A DNA stretch of 64,000 bases from Cyclina sinensis (lineage: Eukaryota > Mollusca > Bivalvia > Venerida > Veneridae): the NCBI GenBank assembly GCA_012932295.1, contig JAAONU010000001.1, positions 58,253,693 through 58,317,692 on the forward strand, read 5' to 3'. Each line of letters starts with the position of its first letter. The first letter of the stretch is position 1. The position numbers and the translations under genes are program-made. The notes under the pieces were generated by a model that had not been told where the DNA came from, did no database searches, and saw only the letters and a program-made list of their open reading frames with translations. Of this stretch, positions 12,521 through 24,674 are shown one piece after another.

Positions 12521-12526
12521 AATAAA
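12521..12526 (+). promoter_or_regulatory. AATAAA polyadenylation-like signal of mariner
   Basis: AATAAA lies 174 nt after the transposase stop and just before the right terminal repeat. It could serve the transposase mRNA and possibly the upstream Stealth gene, which shows no AATAAA before the insertion. Confidence 0.4.
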
Positions 12527-12528
12527 GC

Positions 12529-12557
12529 AATTCCGCGAACTTTTGAATCACCCCTCG
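12529..12557 (-). repeat. Mariner right terminal inverted repeat
   Basis: 29 bp ending cacccctcg, perfect inverse of the left end, followed by TA. Confidence 0.95.
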
Positions 12558-15477
12558 TATGTTTATCAAAATAGTTAGGGACTGTTGCATTGAACGTAAA
12601 GTAATATTCATCATCTGGACTTTATCTTGAATTTTGTCCCTAAGTTTTTATGGGACAGGCTTTAAAATCACAAAAATGTATGTTTTTGTATGACTGGACA
12701 CTTCTACTCAGAATTTTATTTAATTTTAGATCTTTTTGAAATTCGGAGGGGGGTCTTCTAAAAAAGAAAACTGAGTTCAGAAATTTACTTCATTACACAG
12801 CACATAAAAGGCTGTCGAAGGACCTCATTCAAAAGAAAAAAATAGCAAACTCGCTATTTGATATGGAAGACAAATATTTATAAGAGTTCTTAGAGATATG
12901 TAGTGATTTGATTAACCCACTTACTTATACCATAATGTAACCTCGGAATGTTTTATTCTTACAAATATGAATCATTTATCATTTCAATGTTCATTTCCAC
13001 TTGATTCTTAAATGTACATGTCCTATGTAATGCTTGAATCATATCTCTTTTCGTCATATTTTAAAACATATTCAGATATTATGTAATTCTTTTTTCCGTT
13101 TTTTTTCTTATACATAGATACTGAAAAAATCGCACGAAAAAGGTGAAATAAAAGAGAATGGACTACGGGTTTATACATTTACCGACTGTAAAAATGCATG
13201 ACTAATGTGAAATTCTCACATAGTTACACAATGTGGTTGTTTCATACAATGTGGTTGTTTTTCGTACGTTCTTCTTTTATTCATTCATTACAGGCCTTAT
13301 ATGATATAAGGTCATTAGACTTTTAAAACAGATAAGTGATTTCGTCCACTACGAAAATAGGAAAAAAAATCATTTGATACAAAAACGTGAAAATAGTAAA
13401 TATTCATTAGTAGACGATACAGTTTAACTGCCTCTGGATGACGTAAGCATGACCACTTACCTACCAACTTTTTTGCAGTCTGTTGGAATCATTAATACAT
13501 GTAGTAATTCTCTTTGGTTAGTATGGGTCAGCAACTGAATAGAAACATTTGAACGAAACAGAATCACCAAACAATGGGAGCGGGTCGTCCGACTGCGTGT
13601 TTCATTATCGCTTAGATTATCCTATTTAGCTTCTAGCTTGTTCTTTGTTGTGAATTTCATGTCACTATACCATGTCATTTAATGTTACTGTTTGTTTGAC
13701 TTCATATCTCAGAGCATTCCCATACTCGTACATGTATATGAGAAACTGAATTGTGAAAACTTGTATTTTTAGCCTCCCAGTTGGTTGGAGAGGTAAATTT
13801 TATTCATAACAATGGCAGCATTTCTAATTTGTTGACAGTTTGCTTGAGTACTGAAGACTTGAGTAAGTTAACAAAATATAATTTCATTTACTAAACTGGT
13901 ATGCAGTATTTGTATTTATTAGAATTTAAATATTCAATTAATTTGGTCGCATGGCTGTGCCAAAGATAACAAACTTATTTTCATTAATGCCCATTTATAA
14001 AGACTACTGTATACTAAATATAATTATATGAAAAGGGTCACTATCTGTTTTTCCTGCTGGACAAGTCTGGTTGAATTTATGTAAATTGTCTCCCTTGATA
14101 AACAGTAAAGTGTTTTCCTCTATCTTTTTAAACACTAAACTTTTATTGAAGACTGTGAATTTTCTTTTTGCTGTCAAATTATTCATGCATTTTATATTAC
14201 TGTAAGAATTACAGTGATTAGTCTGTATTGTTAACATGTGTTCTGAAAACTAAAAGACCTAGTTTTCCATTACAAAGATTATGATTCAAACAACAAACTT
14301 GATGCTACATCAACTAAATGCAAATTAGCTCCGGTCACGTTGGCAGTCACGTGATTATAGACCGATCTAAATATATCACATATTTCCAGTGTCTGTTGAC
14401 ATATTTAGATGTTCGCTGACAGTATAGTTGTAGCATGTATTTAAATCCTGATCTTGTCTATCTTGCAAATGAAACTGGATCTTTTGTGTATGTAAGATAA
14501 ATGAATATATCTATATTACATCAATTATTTCAACGTAGTTATGCATACAGTCATAACGACATAACCATAAAAATTCTTATCTAACCAGATATTACATATA
14601 CTTTGTTTTTGTTGATATTGTATTTCTTCATATATTCTCATTGTATTATACTTACCATGACTACTGACTATCTATTACATAATAAAACATAATTTTGCTA
14701 AATGGAAAATGTTCTTTTTTTAATATTTAACATTACCCAACTTTTTCATGGCTGACATCTGCATTTGTTTCATTTTCTTATATATAAAAAATAGAAATTT
14801 TAGAAAAAAAATCTTTATAGCCATTTAATCAAATGCACTAACTCTTCTACAAGTTCATGTATCATTTTCTAAATATGTGGGTATTTTTAAATACTGCTGT
14901 CTTTAAACTTGCAAGATTAACACTCCTGCTGTGCAGCCATATTCATTATGTTCCACAAGCGAAACTTCGGGCAGCATACAGTCGCTTCTTCGTCAGTCAC
15001 ACATTCTTGGTCGGAAAGTTTAGAACCAAGAGATGCTAGTATTTTCAGGAAAATTGATTATTTCTTAACAGAGTTATGGGCCCTTTTTTCCTGCTCTGTC
15101 TATGTTATCTTGATAGAATTGAATAAAAATTTAATGGGAAGCTTCAGTATGAGGTAATGCGTATAAACCAACGTGACCTGAGGCATATGTCATAGTACGA
15201 AGGGATTTCTATGAAACTTGGAATGCAAATTTGATAACGCTTTAAAAGGCACACACATTCCTTTTTTTATTTAAAGAAAGGTCTCTATCAAAGACTAGCA
15301 CATACTTCGTGTAGCATCTGTCGTTTTCAACAATTGCTTGAAGCAGTTAGTTCAAGACGAACATCCTAAACTTTTTCTATCTTCAGGATAAAAATAAAAG
15401 TTTAATTATCTGAAATCAAATTCGAATCTCTTTTATTTCTTACGAACATGAAAGATGCAATGCATCTTAGAATACAC
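12558..15477. other. Intergenic, AT-rich, no gene recognised
   Basis: Between the mariner and the transporter 3' end. Open frames are short and lack motifs. It contains one dispersed repeat copy (14285-14475) and a small direct duplication of 'caatgtggttgttt' near 13229-13260. Otherwise nothing recognisable. Confidence 0.5.
14285..14475 (+). repeat. Dispersed repeat, copy 1 (second copy inverted at 36300-36500)
   Basis: Segments such as cttgatg(c/g)tacatcaact and atgcaaattagct, then gtcacgtgat and finally gaaactggatctt, recur in the same order on the opposite strand near 36500-36300. No open frame; probably a short non-autonomous element. Confidence 0.6.
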
Positions 15478-15585
15478 AAACCAGAGCGGGATCCAAAGCC
15501 TGACACTAACCACTGAGCCAAATAATCGATTCCCTGACGCAGTTGTCAGAGGTTGTATTTATATAATTATAGGAAGGTATGCACT
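15478..15585 (-). repeat. tRNA-like short repeat (SINE-like), minus orientation
   Basis: Carries 'ccactgagccaaataat..attccctgacgcagttgtcagag', a block that recurs at 63265-63315 and 63570-63605 and loosely at 28540-28610. Read on the minus strand it has a degenerate B-box-like motif followed by a shared tail. Small dispersed family. Confidence 0.6.
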
Positions 15586-15632
15586 AGACCATAACATATT
15601 AAACATTACAAAACAATTGTATATGTATTCTT

Positions 15633-15638
15633 TTTATT
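15633..15638 (-). promoter_or_regulatory. AATAAA polyadenylation signal candidate for the transporter gene
   Basis: AATAAA on the minus strand, about 98 nt beyond the transporter stop codon at 15736-15738, in correct orientation. Confidence 0.45.
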
Positions 15639-15735
15639 AAGTGGCATATGTATTCACTTCTTCTGGTGCTGAAAATGACAATATATTTGACTGCCGACTC
15701 TTATTTTCTTGTTTTCAAACCTCAAGGCGTATGCT

Positions 15736-15855
15736 CTAAGAAATTCTGTCTTGTAAGTGTCTGTTCATAGTCTCTGGTAAAAAGAATGTTCCAAACACAC
15801 ATGCGACAGATATAACACCGCAGACGTAAAACAGTAGTCCAGGAATATATAAATT
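15736..15855 (-). CDS. SLC22-like terminal exon: TM12 and stop
   Basis: 120 nt: IPGLLFYVCGVISVACVFG then FFLPETMNRHLQDRIS and TAG. The LPET motif closes the MFS domain. The short C-terminal tail has no PDZ-type ending I recognise. Confidence 0.87.
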   Translation of the reverse strand, partial: NLYIPGLLFYVCGVISVACVFGTFFLPETMNRHLQDRIS

Positions 15856-18800
15856 CTGAAAAAGAAAGAATTCATTACAGTTTACGTAGTAGAAATTAAT
15901 TTGTTCCACTCAGAAATTGAAGAAATGTCCATGCAGAGGATACTACCAGTGGTAAAAGGATAATGAATTTAATCCATGTAAATAAAATGGCCAGTCAAAA
16001 AGCAGAAATAAAAGTCTGCTGCAATAAAGCTTTCAGAACGATTCTGTTCTGCTAAAGACCACATTCAATACACTATGAGCAGAACTATGTGAGATAATAC
16101 AGGTAAACTTACCAGGTATACAAGCTGTGGCCCTATAACAGCACCTATTCCTCCTACTAGGCTTAGGGCCCCAAAAGCTATATTCCTGTAAATAAAAAGG
16201 CTTTATAAACCTCTGTCTTACATAATCTGTATGTTATACGATTAACGTTTCGTTGGTTTTGAAATCTAAACATTTAAGATATTTTTTTCAAGCCAATGGT
16301 CATCAATCCAGGTGGTCATCATTATGACAGTGTTAAAGTTAAAATATCATAGAACTTTGCGTTTTTACGTGCATACAATATAAATGCATTGAAAGAACTT
16401 TGTATAAATCATTCAAATATTAAAAATGACAATTTGAATTACTGATATATAGAGTGAGGAAAAAACAGTTTTAAATGTTCAATGGAAAGTTCTTGAACAG
16501 TCTGGCCAAAAATGTAACATTTTGGATAAAGGGAACAACTATATTTTTCTTCACAAACCTCTATATTTACATTTTTACTCGCTTAAAAGAGTCCTGTCAG
16601 ACAGTCAGACAGACAGACAGACATGTAGTTAAAAAATTATTGATAGATTTGCCGTACAAATTTCACATTCAAGTCAATCAACATTTTGATCAGATGATTA
16701 AAACAATCAAGGTAGATAATTCAAACTGTAATATATACAGTAGAATACGACATTTACAGTAAATTATCTTAGATACAACTTGTTGTTAATATGTGGCAGA
16801 TACAGATGAAAGGCTTTTCCTCTTTTATTATGACTTTGTTAATTTTTTTCATTATGCTTAGGCTTTTCTGGAGGTTGTTCTGGAAAATAACGTGTGTGCT
16901 AAAAGTAGATTTAATTTCATATGACCTTTGTTCAATAGCGATTTTGCCAGAACAAAAAACGCAAAGAATACTCGCGCTAGTAACTTTTCAATTAAATAGA
17001 ACTAAGTAAATGTTATGGCATAATCAGCGTAGAGATTAACGTTACAAAGCACTTACCTTTCTGCCACGACCTGTTGAAAAGTACATCGACAGTTTGATCA
17101 TAAAGTAAAATTAAAGCGTGCCTGTGACTTCGTTTAAGAGTAATCATATGCGACAGTGAAGCCGTACAGCTCTTGAGCAAATTGTGAACGTGATACTTAA
17201 ATTGTTTTCAAAATGTCAATGAACACAAGCTGTTCAAACTTATTTTCAGTGTCTCCATTTGAAGCGCAATTTGATTTTACCACTATAATGTCCCTGACGA
17301 CATACTTTCGCTCATTCGTCACAACTCGGCCGATTCCGTACCTTCTACTGACCGATGGACGGAGAAAAGCCGAGGTTAGCCGATGACTTCAAGAGAAAAC
17401 ATACCTAATGACTGTTGGATAGAGTTCCACAGTCATTGTTTGTACTGTTCCCCAAGCTGCACCAATACTTGTGTTTGCTACAATTGCGAGCACGTTCGTT
17501 AGCTCGTCCTTATGTGGCACGTCTGCAATAGAAATCACTTTTGTTTCTCTGATCTTTGTTTCCAGCTACGCTTTATTTTCTTTCTTGCTTGCAATCCTAC
17601 TTTTAAAGAATAACTCAATGTGACATGAAAGAATGCCGACGTCCACTACAATTATAGTGATAGATAGAGACAAGACTGCTTTGATTCCTTCAATATGTTG
17701 TAGCGGTTTACACAATGGCTTTGGGAATCTTTGGCGTTTCCCTTGTAAACTTTGACAAAATCAACATAGCTGTAATGCTCTTTAGAGGAGGAGCAGTGGT
17801 TGAGGGGTTATAGTGCCGAACTCCCGATCCAGAGGTCACTGGTTTGAATCCCACCAGGATTGAATCTACAGTTTCCTCACTTTCGGCGCGAGTACTGGTT
17901 TGAACCGAGGAAGCAGTCACCGAGAGAATTTAGTATAAGTTCCAAGAACTTGCTTCCCAATCGATGTAAAATAGGCAAGTTTGAACCTATAGCTGCTTTT
18001 GCAATATTTTTGTAATTGTAAAATGTCATTTGTTACCTAAAGTTTGTATGATACCAACTGCTATTCCGGAAATACCTACACTGGAAAAGAAGAGAGCCGT
18101 CGTTTTGCGTCTTCCAATTCTGAAAGTAAACATCATGATCAGTTGAACTCACCTATTTCAGTTGATCACCTATTTTGTTCATGGTCAAGGAATCTTAAAT
18201 GACTATCTAGGCAGCAAAGTTAATCTTAGGGGCTGGAATCCAGTAGATTAATTGTCATGAATAGGCGGGTCGTCTGTATGAACATTTGGAATACGGGTCA
18301 TTAGCCGGGATTTTGCATACCAACTTAACACAGCCATTTTAAATACATGTTTCCCGACCTCATTTGTCAACACACATACCTTAATATTCGAAGCAATGCT
18401 AATGAAAGCATAAAAATTCTGTACGAGTCATAACTCTAGATCTAACGGGTAAACTGAATGTACAGTCAAACGTCGATAACACGATGTCAGTAGCGGAAAG
18501 AAAAGGTTTTAGTTATTTTCTTGCAAGAGTTACTGGATGTCTTAGGTTGTACTAATAAAACTACATTTTTTGTTATCTTCAACTCATTTATAATGTTTAT
18601 GCAGAAGGAACTGCATTTCTGTCGTATTAATTAGGTTATTAGCTTTTTGTTACTTTTTATCAGCCTTTCGTATGAAAAAAAGTAGAAAATATCACCAATG
18701 TATTGTATTGACAAACATTCTTCGTTAATGTTCTGTTACCCGAAGAAATATTAAAATACAATATGCCTGATGATTTTTAAGACGTATTCAAAACAACATC

Positions 18801-21800
18801 TGTAATGCTTGTTCTTAAATGTCATTTTTCAAGTTAATCTCATAAAGATAAACTTGAATAATCAAACGATATGGAATGATATTGAGGTAAAAATAACACA
18901 ATGCCGACTTACTGTTACAATTTATTCACTGACACTGCTATAGTGCTTACGGGTGCAGTCATTATGCATTTTTACTTAAATAACATTCAGTAAAGAACAT
19001 AAACTAAAATTTACTCTAAATTTACTAACTATTATGTTCTGTTCTGTTCTGTTCTATAAAGGACATAGTAAGTAACATTTGAAAATCGAGAACACTTATC
19101 ATTAGAATAAAAATAGAAATGACCGTCAGGGACGTTTGCTCGGCAAATTCAATCAACGATTTCGTGTAACAAAATGTCTGTTGGGAGCACAGATATTCCT
19201 CGAGCTTATCCATGGTAAGATATATATAGAAACCAGCCGGGAGTCAATAGCAACTTTGAGTTACACCGGGTTTTCGAGTTATTGATGGTTTACTGTATTA
19301 TTATGAGTCTCCTGTACAATCAATCAACATTTGATATTCTTGAATAACCTGCAAACATATTGCCAATTCTATTCATCAACACAATCTATTCACATCTGTA
19401 CTAGCTACAATGAGCAGCGTACATATGCTTATTGTACCTTTTTAATTTGACTTTACTGAACAAAAGAAGTTACCAAATAAAAAGGGTATAAATACCTGTT
19501 GCTTAGCAACGATGCCATTGCCCGGGAAGGTACACTTGTGATGGAAAATAAAAACAGATTCAGGTAGAGATTTCCTGACAGTGACTGAATACCAAAAGAT
19601 ATGCCATAGCCAACTACACCAAGAGCAGCCCTGTGTTTATTTTTAATGAAACAGATTGACATGTAAAGATTTTACAGAGAAATACGTCAATAGTTGAGAA
19701 GTGACTGTAAGCCTACGTTCGCTATACTATAAAACAATCTTGAATTTAAAAACGAAAATCTTGTTTTTAAATCTATTATGGTTAAGATAATTTCCTTAGT
19801 TCCTATATCAAGAGTATTTTCCCCTGTTTACTGCTCTTCTGTAACTTTGACTCCTATGTTCCTTTTTTATTTCAATAGTCGAAATATATAAAATCATTTT
19901 TAAAAAAAAAATAATGAAAAAGAAGACAAGTTGATTTATATACTGAAAGGAACAATTTCGAATGTCTGTAAAAGTTGCGTTTAATAAAATTTTACATACA
20001 TAGATGTACTTTTAAGGTATACAACGAGACAAATGGGCTTAATCGAAACACTGACTTATCAAATCAAAACTGAAAATATTATACGCATATTTGAATATCT
20101 TTTGGGTTTACAGTTATGATCCATTTTCTTTTCTTTTTACCGTTTTTACGGTTCTGTGTATTTACAAGAATGAACTGGGTCATGAACAAAAGTGCTCTCG
20201 ATTTGTCTTTTAACTATGGCGTAAAATTAATTTTGATTAATTCGGTGACATGGATGAAAAATGTTTCAGTCCCTTTCTTTATCATGTGTATGACACGTTT
20301 TCATCATTTAGTATGCCGACCTGTTGACAGAAAAAATGAACCAGAAATGAAACCATGGGCGTACATAAAGTACATAACATTTTAAACTTAGAAGGTCTTT
20401 TTTGAAGGATAAAAAAGACTAAAACCAAACCATTTCACTTTACAAAAAATAATACATGTAAGACAAACTACAAAGTTTAATTGATAGTACGTATTTACGC
20501 CCGAATGAATACACAATAGAATAACTGTTTCTTTGTATTATATAGTTTTTTACGTTTACTTTCACTGGATGACTGAAAACGCTTGCTAATTGATAGAAGT
20601 GACAAATCTGGCCACATATACATGTAAAATAGGTGGCAGGAAAAAAAACTGTAGGCAAACAAACTCACCAGTTTATCATTGACAAAAATGTCTTCTGGAT
20701 CAAAACTTTTGATTTAAATAAATATAAAAATGAATATGTCTGCTTTTGTTTCGTCTTGGGGTTCTGCAGTTGTAGAGCAATTAGCAAATCCCTGCTGACG
20801 TCACTTCTATGACAGTTGTATTTTGCGACAGACTGTATAATACCGGAAGCTTTCTGTACTTCGCCTTTTGCTATGTACCATCGAAAGCTCTCGGGCACGA
20901 TACTGCAAGATAATGAGACACCATTTACTTTAAGGGTTCCTAACACTGTTTTAGTAATGTATCTTGAATCAGAGCAGGTCAATTGTACTGCTTCTGTATG
21001 TTTATTTGGAGAAACAACTTTGTAGGTGTAAATATTACAAATATTTAGAAACCTGGATACTAGACTATTTATTATATTTACTATATATATATGTGAAGTT
21101 ACAAATTGTATTAACCATGATATATAAAAAAGGAGCAAAAATTCAAACATTATAAAAGAAGCGCCGTCAACATTTCCAAGTGGCTGAATATAATGAAAAT
21201 TACAATAATACGCTTTGCAACAATTAGTTATTCAAAATAAATAATTCTTTTATTACTTACAACCATGACAGCAGACAAGGGACCGCTATGAGTGCTGTAA
21301 CTAGCTGTAGATAACGCCAGTCGTGTATGAGCCACGCTACCAAGGAGTACAAACATTGCTCGAGCGCAAGAGATGGAAAACTCACGACCCAGACTCGCCA
21401 TTTGGAAAGGATGTACTCTGACAGGATACTAAACTGCGTTGTGATGAAAAAGCCATGACCTAGCCCTGTGAAAAACGTCGAAAACGCAAAAACATGCCAA
21501 GATGTAGAGAAAAATCCAACAAGACTAAATGATAATACAAGTAGTATTGCGGCGAAGAAAGGTGGCTTTCGTCCATACAGATCGGCAAGTTGACCGGAAA
21601 TGACGTTTCCCGTGAGTGTACCAGCAAGTTGAAGGGAGTTTATCATACTTGGAAAGAAGGCTTTGTCACAGATTAAACTGAACTGAAATATACGCAAGCT
21701 AAAAAATAAAAATAATAGAACTTAATACATGTTCCGCTTGAAAAATATTAACGTTCGTTTTAACAAGTTAGTAACAAAAATAAAGAATCGATTTTTACTC

Positions 21801-22647
21801 TTCACACAGATTTGATCTACGGATACCAGTTTATAGCTGACAAGCTGTAAACTAAGTCTTCAATGGTAAACAAAATATACTTTTCTCAAGTTGGTGCCTT
21901 CAGTTAACGGAATTATGATTTATTAGTTCTTATAATGTGTATTACAAAAAGATTATCGGACACGATTATTGATAAAGCATGACAAGAGATGACCACGATG
22001 TTATTGTTGAAATGTAACCGAGACTTTGCTACGGTCAAGTGTTCAGTTACTGCTTTCCAAAACTAATATAAAATATATGAAGAAACAGAAATTATACGAC
22101 TTACTTCGCTGACAATAGTGTTCATACTGTCGTCAAACAAGATCTGTTTGCACTTTGTAGTGTTCATAGATATACAGCTTTGTTCATTAAAGTAACTGAC
22201 TGTACCATTGCTTCTGATGTCGACAAATGTTGAGCCATTTTCAGGCATGTCGTCCATACACCACCAAGATGGTGTAGCAGTAGTTATAATCAAGTTTGTA
22301 AAACTAAAACAAAATACTGTCTTGACAAGATGAACACATAGAGTTAGACGTACTTGGTATCTCCCACATCCACCAAGGTCTTCGATTATTTGTTCCGTTT
22401 TCTCGGATTCGTTCGCAACATTTTCATTTTCTTTAAGAGCCACCCCGCTCTTTAATACAGCACCATCACTATGGTTTTCAAGTTTAGAGTAATCGTTGTC
22501 TTCGTCACAATCAGTCAAGTCTTCATTGATTTCCTCAGAATTTCCTAAGTCACTCTTCTTATCCACTATCCGTTTTAAAGGTACTCTATTCATCTCTATG
22601 GCACCATTTATTCCGTTTGTTACATTTTCCTCTGTTTTCATAGTCAT
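15736..22647 (-). CDS. SLC22-type organic ion transporter (MFS), 575 aa, 8 exons
   Basis: Exons in transcript order: 22647-22105, 21682-21261, 20902-20669, 19630-19496, 18119-18037, 17522-17405, 16185-16113, 15855-15736. Joined length is 1728 nt, all GT-AG, ending TAG. SLC22 features: LGGCGRYQ before TM1, a glycosylated first extracellular loop (NGS, NGT, NTT) with cysteines, FSLICDK before TM2, MFS motif A GQLADLYGRKP (211-220), VPESFRW at the central loop, LSNRIGRRKT in the second half, VELYPTVIRN and a final LPET. Predicted 12-TM plasma-membrane carrier for organic cations, anions or carnitine-like substrates; the substrate cannot be read from sequence. Length fits the family (~550) except for an extra ~85-residue acidic N-terminus. 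Confidence 0.9.
16113..16185 (-). CDS. SLC22-like coding exon 7: TM11
   Basis: 73 nt: NIAFGALSLVGGIGAVIGPQ. Too short for most gene finders, but flanked by tatttacag and gtaagt and in frame on both sides. Confidence 0.85.
17405..17522 (-). CDS. SLC22-like coding exon 6: TM10-TM11 start
   Basis: 118 nt encoding VLAIVANTSIGAAWGTVQ and VELYPTVIR, the SLC22 'YTxELYPTxxR' block. The split Arg codon joins NIAFG. Confidence 0.88.
17795..17945 (+). repeat. tRNA-derived SINE fragment in transporter intron 5
   Basis: A-box-like agcagtggttgaggggttat and B-box ggtttgaatccc, 40-60 bp apart, as in tRNA-derived SINE heads, followed by a short unique body. Oriented opposite to the host gene. Confidence 0.65.
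18037..18119 (-). CDS. SLC22-like coding exon 5: second motif A half
   Basis: 83 nt: IGRRKTTALFFSSVGISGI, completing the RIGRRK motif and TM9. Confidence 0.85.
19496..19630 (-). CDS. SLC22-like coding exon 4: TM7-TM8
   Basis: 135 nt encoding AALGVVGYGISFGIQSLSGN and SVPSRAMASLLSNR. Matches the 'YYGLSL..LxGNxYLN..PA' pattern of SLC22 TM7/8. Confidence 0.88.
20669..20902 (-). CDS. SLC22-like coding exon 3: central cytoplasmic loop
   Basis: 234 nt. VPESFRWYIAKGEVQKA is the SLC22 PESPRWL block, followed by the variable intracellular loop (KTKQKQTYS) and LSMINW at the entry to TM7. Acceptor ttatcttgcag. Confidence 0.88.
21261..21682 (-). CDS. SLC22-like coding exon 2: TM2-TM6 and MFS motif A
   Basis: 422 nt starting FSLICDKAFF (equivalent of the WDLVC block). 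Carries GQLADLYGRKP and several hydrophobic helices. Donor tt|gtaagt; the split Phe codon joins to IVPESFRW. Confidence 0.9.
22105..22647 (-). CDS. SLC22-like coding exon 1: acidic N-terminus, TM1, first outer loop
   Basis: 181 codons. ATG at 22647 (MTMKTEENV). Residues 1-90 are rich in D, E and N; the SLC22-like part begins at LGGCGRYQVRL (91). TM1 about 103-125, then a loop with CMDDMPENGS and three N-glycosylation sequons. Donor gaa|gtaagt, phase 0. Confidence 0.85.
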
Positions 22648-22948
22648 GCTTGCCTATAACAGTTAGCGAAAGGCATTTGCTGTCACTTATTTTACATGTA
22701 ATTTTAACCCTCATTATTGAAGGAGATTCATTTACAATCCTATCTTTAATGATATTTCTTCACGTTAAGAGTGTAATTAGGACTGAAAAATTATAACGCA
22801 TGAATATATCAAAGTAATAGCGCCCTAAAAAAAAACAACATTTTAGTCTGGTAATATTTACATTGCAGACTGTGTCAATACACATTGTTATTTATAATCT
22901 GGGAACATATTTCACAATTGGTAACGATATTTGCAAAATCTTTATTAA

Positions 22949-23825
22949 CTTGTGGGAACGAATTATTTTGTGCGAAAAATCTTTTTTTACGGAAGCATGG
23001 AGAGGACATGGTCGGTTTATTTTATTCATTCATGGGAACGACTTATTTTCAGAAATATTTTTTTTCTAATCTGTGGGAACGAATTATTTTGTGCGAAAAT
23101 CTTTTTTAACTTGTGGGAACGAATTATTTTGTGCGAAAATCTTTTTTAACTTGTGGGAACGAAATATTTTGCGCGAAAAATCTTTTTTTTAACTTGTGGG
23201 AACGAGTTATTTTGTGAAAAAATATCTTTTTTTAACTTGTGGGAATGAGTTATTTTGTGCGAAAAATCTTTTTTTAACTTGTGGGAACGAAATATTCGTG
23301 CAAAATAATCCGTTCTCACAAGTTAAAATAAGATTTTTCGCACAAAATAATCCGTTCCCACAAGTTAAAAAAAGATTTTTCGCACAAAATATTTCGTTCC
23401 CACAAGTTAAAAAAAGATTTTTCGCGCAAAATAACTCGTCCCCACAAGTTTAAAAAAAGATTTTTCGCACAAAATAACTCGTTCCCACAAGTTAAGAAAA
23501 AATTGTTCGCCCAAAATAATTCGTTCCCACAAGTTAACAAAATATGTTTCCCCCCTTAAATAATTCGTTCCCACAAGTTAAAAAAAGATTTTTCGCGCAA
23601 AATAACTCGTTCCCACAAGTTAAAAAAAGATTTTTTTGCACAAAATATTTCGTTCCAACAAGTTAAAAAAGATTTTTCGCACAAAATAACTCGTTCCCAC
23701 AAGTTAAAAAAAGATTTTTCGCGCAAAATAATCCGTTCCCATAGATTAGAAGAAAATATTTCAGAAAATAACTCGTTCCCACGGATTAATAAAATAAACC
23801 GACCATGTCCTCTCCATGCTTCCGT
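22949..23825. repeat. Giant fold-back repeat made of ~42-bp tandem units
   Basis: Left part (22949-23300) is a plus-strand array of about seven units (core tgtgggaacgaattattttg then tgcgaaaaatctttttt). Right part (about 23303-23800) is a longer array of the reverse complement. Outer arms also pair: 22988-23030 (ggaagcatggagaggacatg) with the reverse complement at 23785-23825. The transcript or single strand could form a hairpin of several hundred base pairs. No transposase or TIR/TSD was defined. Confidence 0.93.
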
Positions 23826-24370
23826 ACAATCTATTTGTGCAGTGAACAAGTTCAGATGAGTTTTTCAACTTTCAACTTTATTTACATATGCAAGTCCCAC
23901 AGGATGTATCACACTACATACTTGATAAACAGTGGCATAATTACAACAAAACAATAATTTCTGAAAACTAACACATACTTTAAGAGACAGAAAGATAACA
24001 ATTAAAAACACACATATACAAAGCATTTTATTTTTTAAAACTCATAATTGTATCTAGATTTATTGAAGTTATTAAACAGAAATGACTATTCTCAAAAACT
24101 TACATATTTTTTATTACTTGTCCTTTAGACCGATAAAATAAGATTAAAAAATAACAAGTTATCATTTGAAAAAATATATCTTATTAGTCTCTAGAGGTTA
24201 AGCTAAAGTAAAAATTGACATTTGGCAACTTTACAGTTTGACCTGTGGACAAATCAGTTCCGTGATTGGCTGAAATATAAATCAGGTCATCAGGTGCATT
24301 ATGGTTGGTCCTCATTGGTTCCTATCATTTACACACCGTGCTTATATTAATGCCTCTTTAAATTTCGCTT
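23826..24370. other. Intergenic, nothing recognised
   Basis: AT-rich stretch between the fold-back repeat and the first SINE. No motif-bearing open frame. Confidence 0.4.
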
Positions 24371-24379
24371 AGCGACACA

Positions 24380-24630
24380 GGCGACAGGGGCGGATCCGTG
24401 GTCAAGCAGTAAACAAATGACTTGTAATTCAGATGTCACAAGTTCGATACTCCGCTCCGCAACAAAAACTTCTGATTGCCTTTCGGGTGAAACGTTGTAT
24501 CAAGGTCCACATGTATCAGTGCTCTAAACACCGACCAAGTAAAAGAACCATACGTTCTCTGGAACAGGATGCCCTCTGTACCTTAAGAAAAGCACCTATA
24601 AACACAGGCATTAATTCTTCAGGAGTGCTG
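24380..24630 (+). repeat. tRNA-derived SINE with conserved central core, copy 1
   Basis: The head folds like a tRNA: acceptor arms ggggcgg / ccgctcc, A-box-like gtggtcaagcag, B-box aagttcgatac, and a loop with a Thr-type TGT anticodon position. It is followed by a core 'ctttcgggtgaaacgttg..caaggtccacatgtatcagtg' shared with 24780, 42150 (minus) and 43395. Not a functional tRNA gene, given the attached body and altered positions. Confidence 0.75.
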
Positions 24631-24674
24631 GTCATTAGGACAGCCACAGAAGCGTTAGATGAACTCAAAAAGTA

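Larger units (their letters stand above)
10700..12557 (+). mobile_element. Full-length mariner-type DNA transposon
   Basis: 1858 bp bounded by 29-bp identical terminal inverted repeats (starting cgaggggtgattc) at 10700-10728 and 12529-12557, each flanked by TA (10698-10699 and 12558-12559), the standard Tc1/mariner target duplication. Inside is one transposase gene with mariner hallmarks. It is longer than a typical 1.3-kb mariner because of a ~355-bp leader and an intron. Perfect ends and an undamaged reading frame suggest a recent insertion. It lies in or next to the 3' UTR of Stealth copy A. Confidence 0.95.

Noticed and set aside
20116..20385. 89-codon plus-strand frame within the transporter intron
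   Set aside because: No similarity to known domains recognised, antisense and intronic.
22863..23849. Repetitive frames with 'LWERIILCEKSFFN' on both strands
   Set aside because: Artefact of the 42-bp fold-back repeat.
24388..24462. Possible genuine tRNA-Thr gene
   Set aside because: The tRNA-like fold is imperfect and the sequence runs directly into a SINE core shared with other copies.
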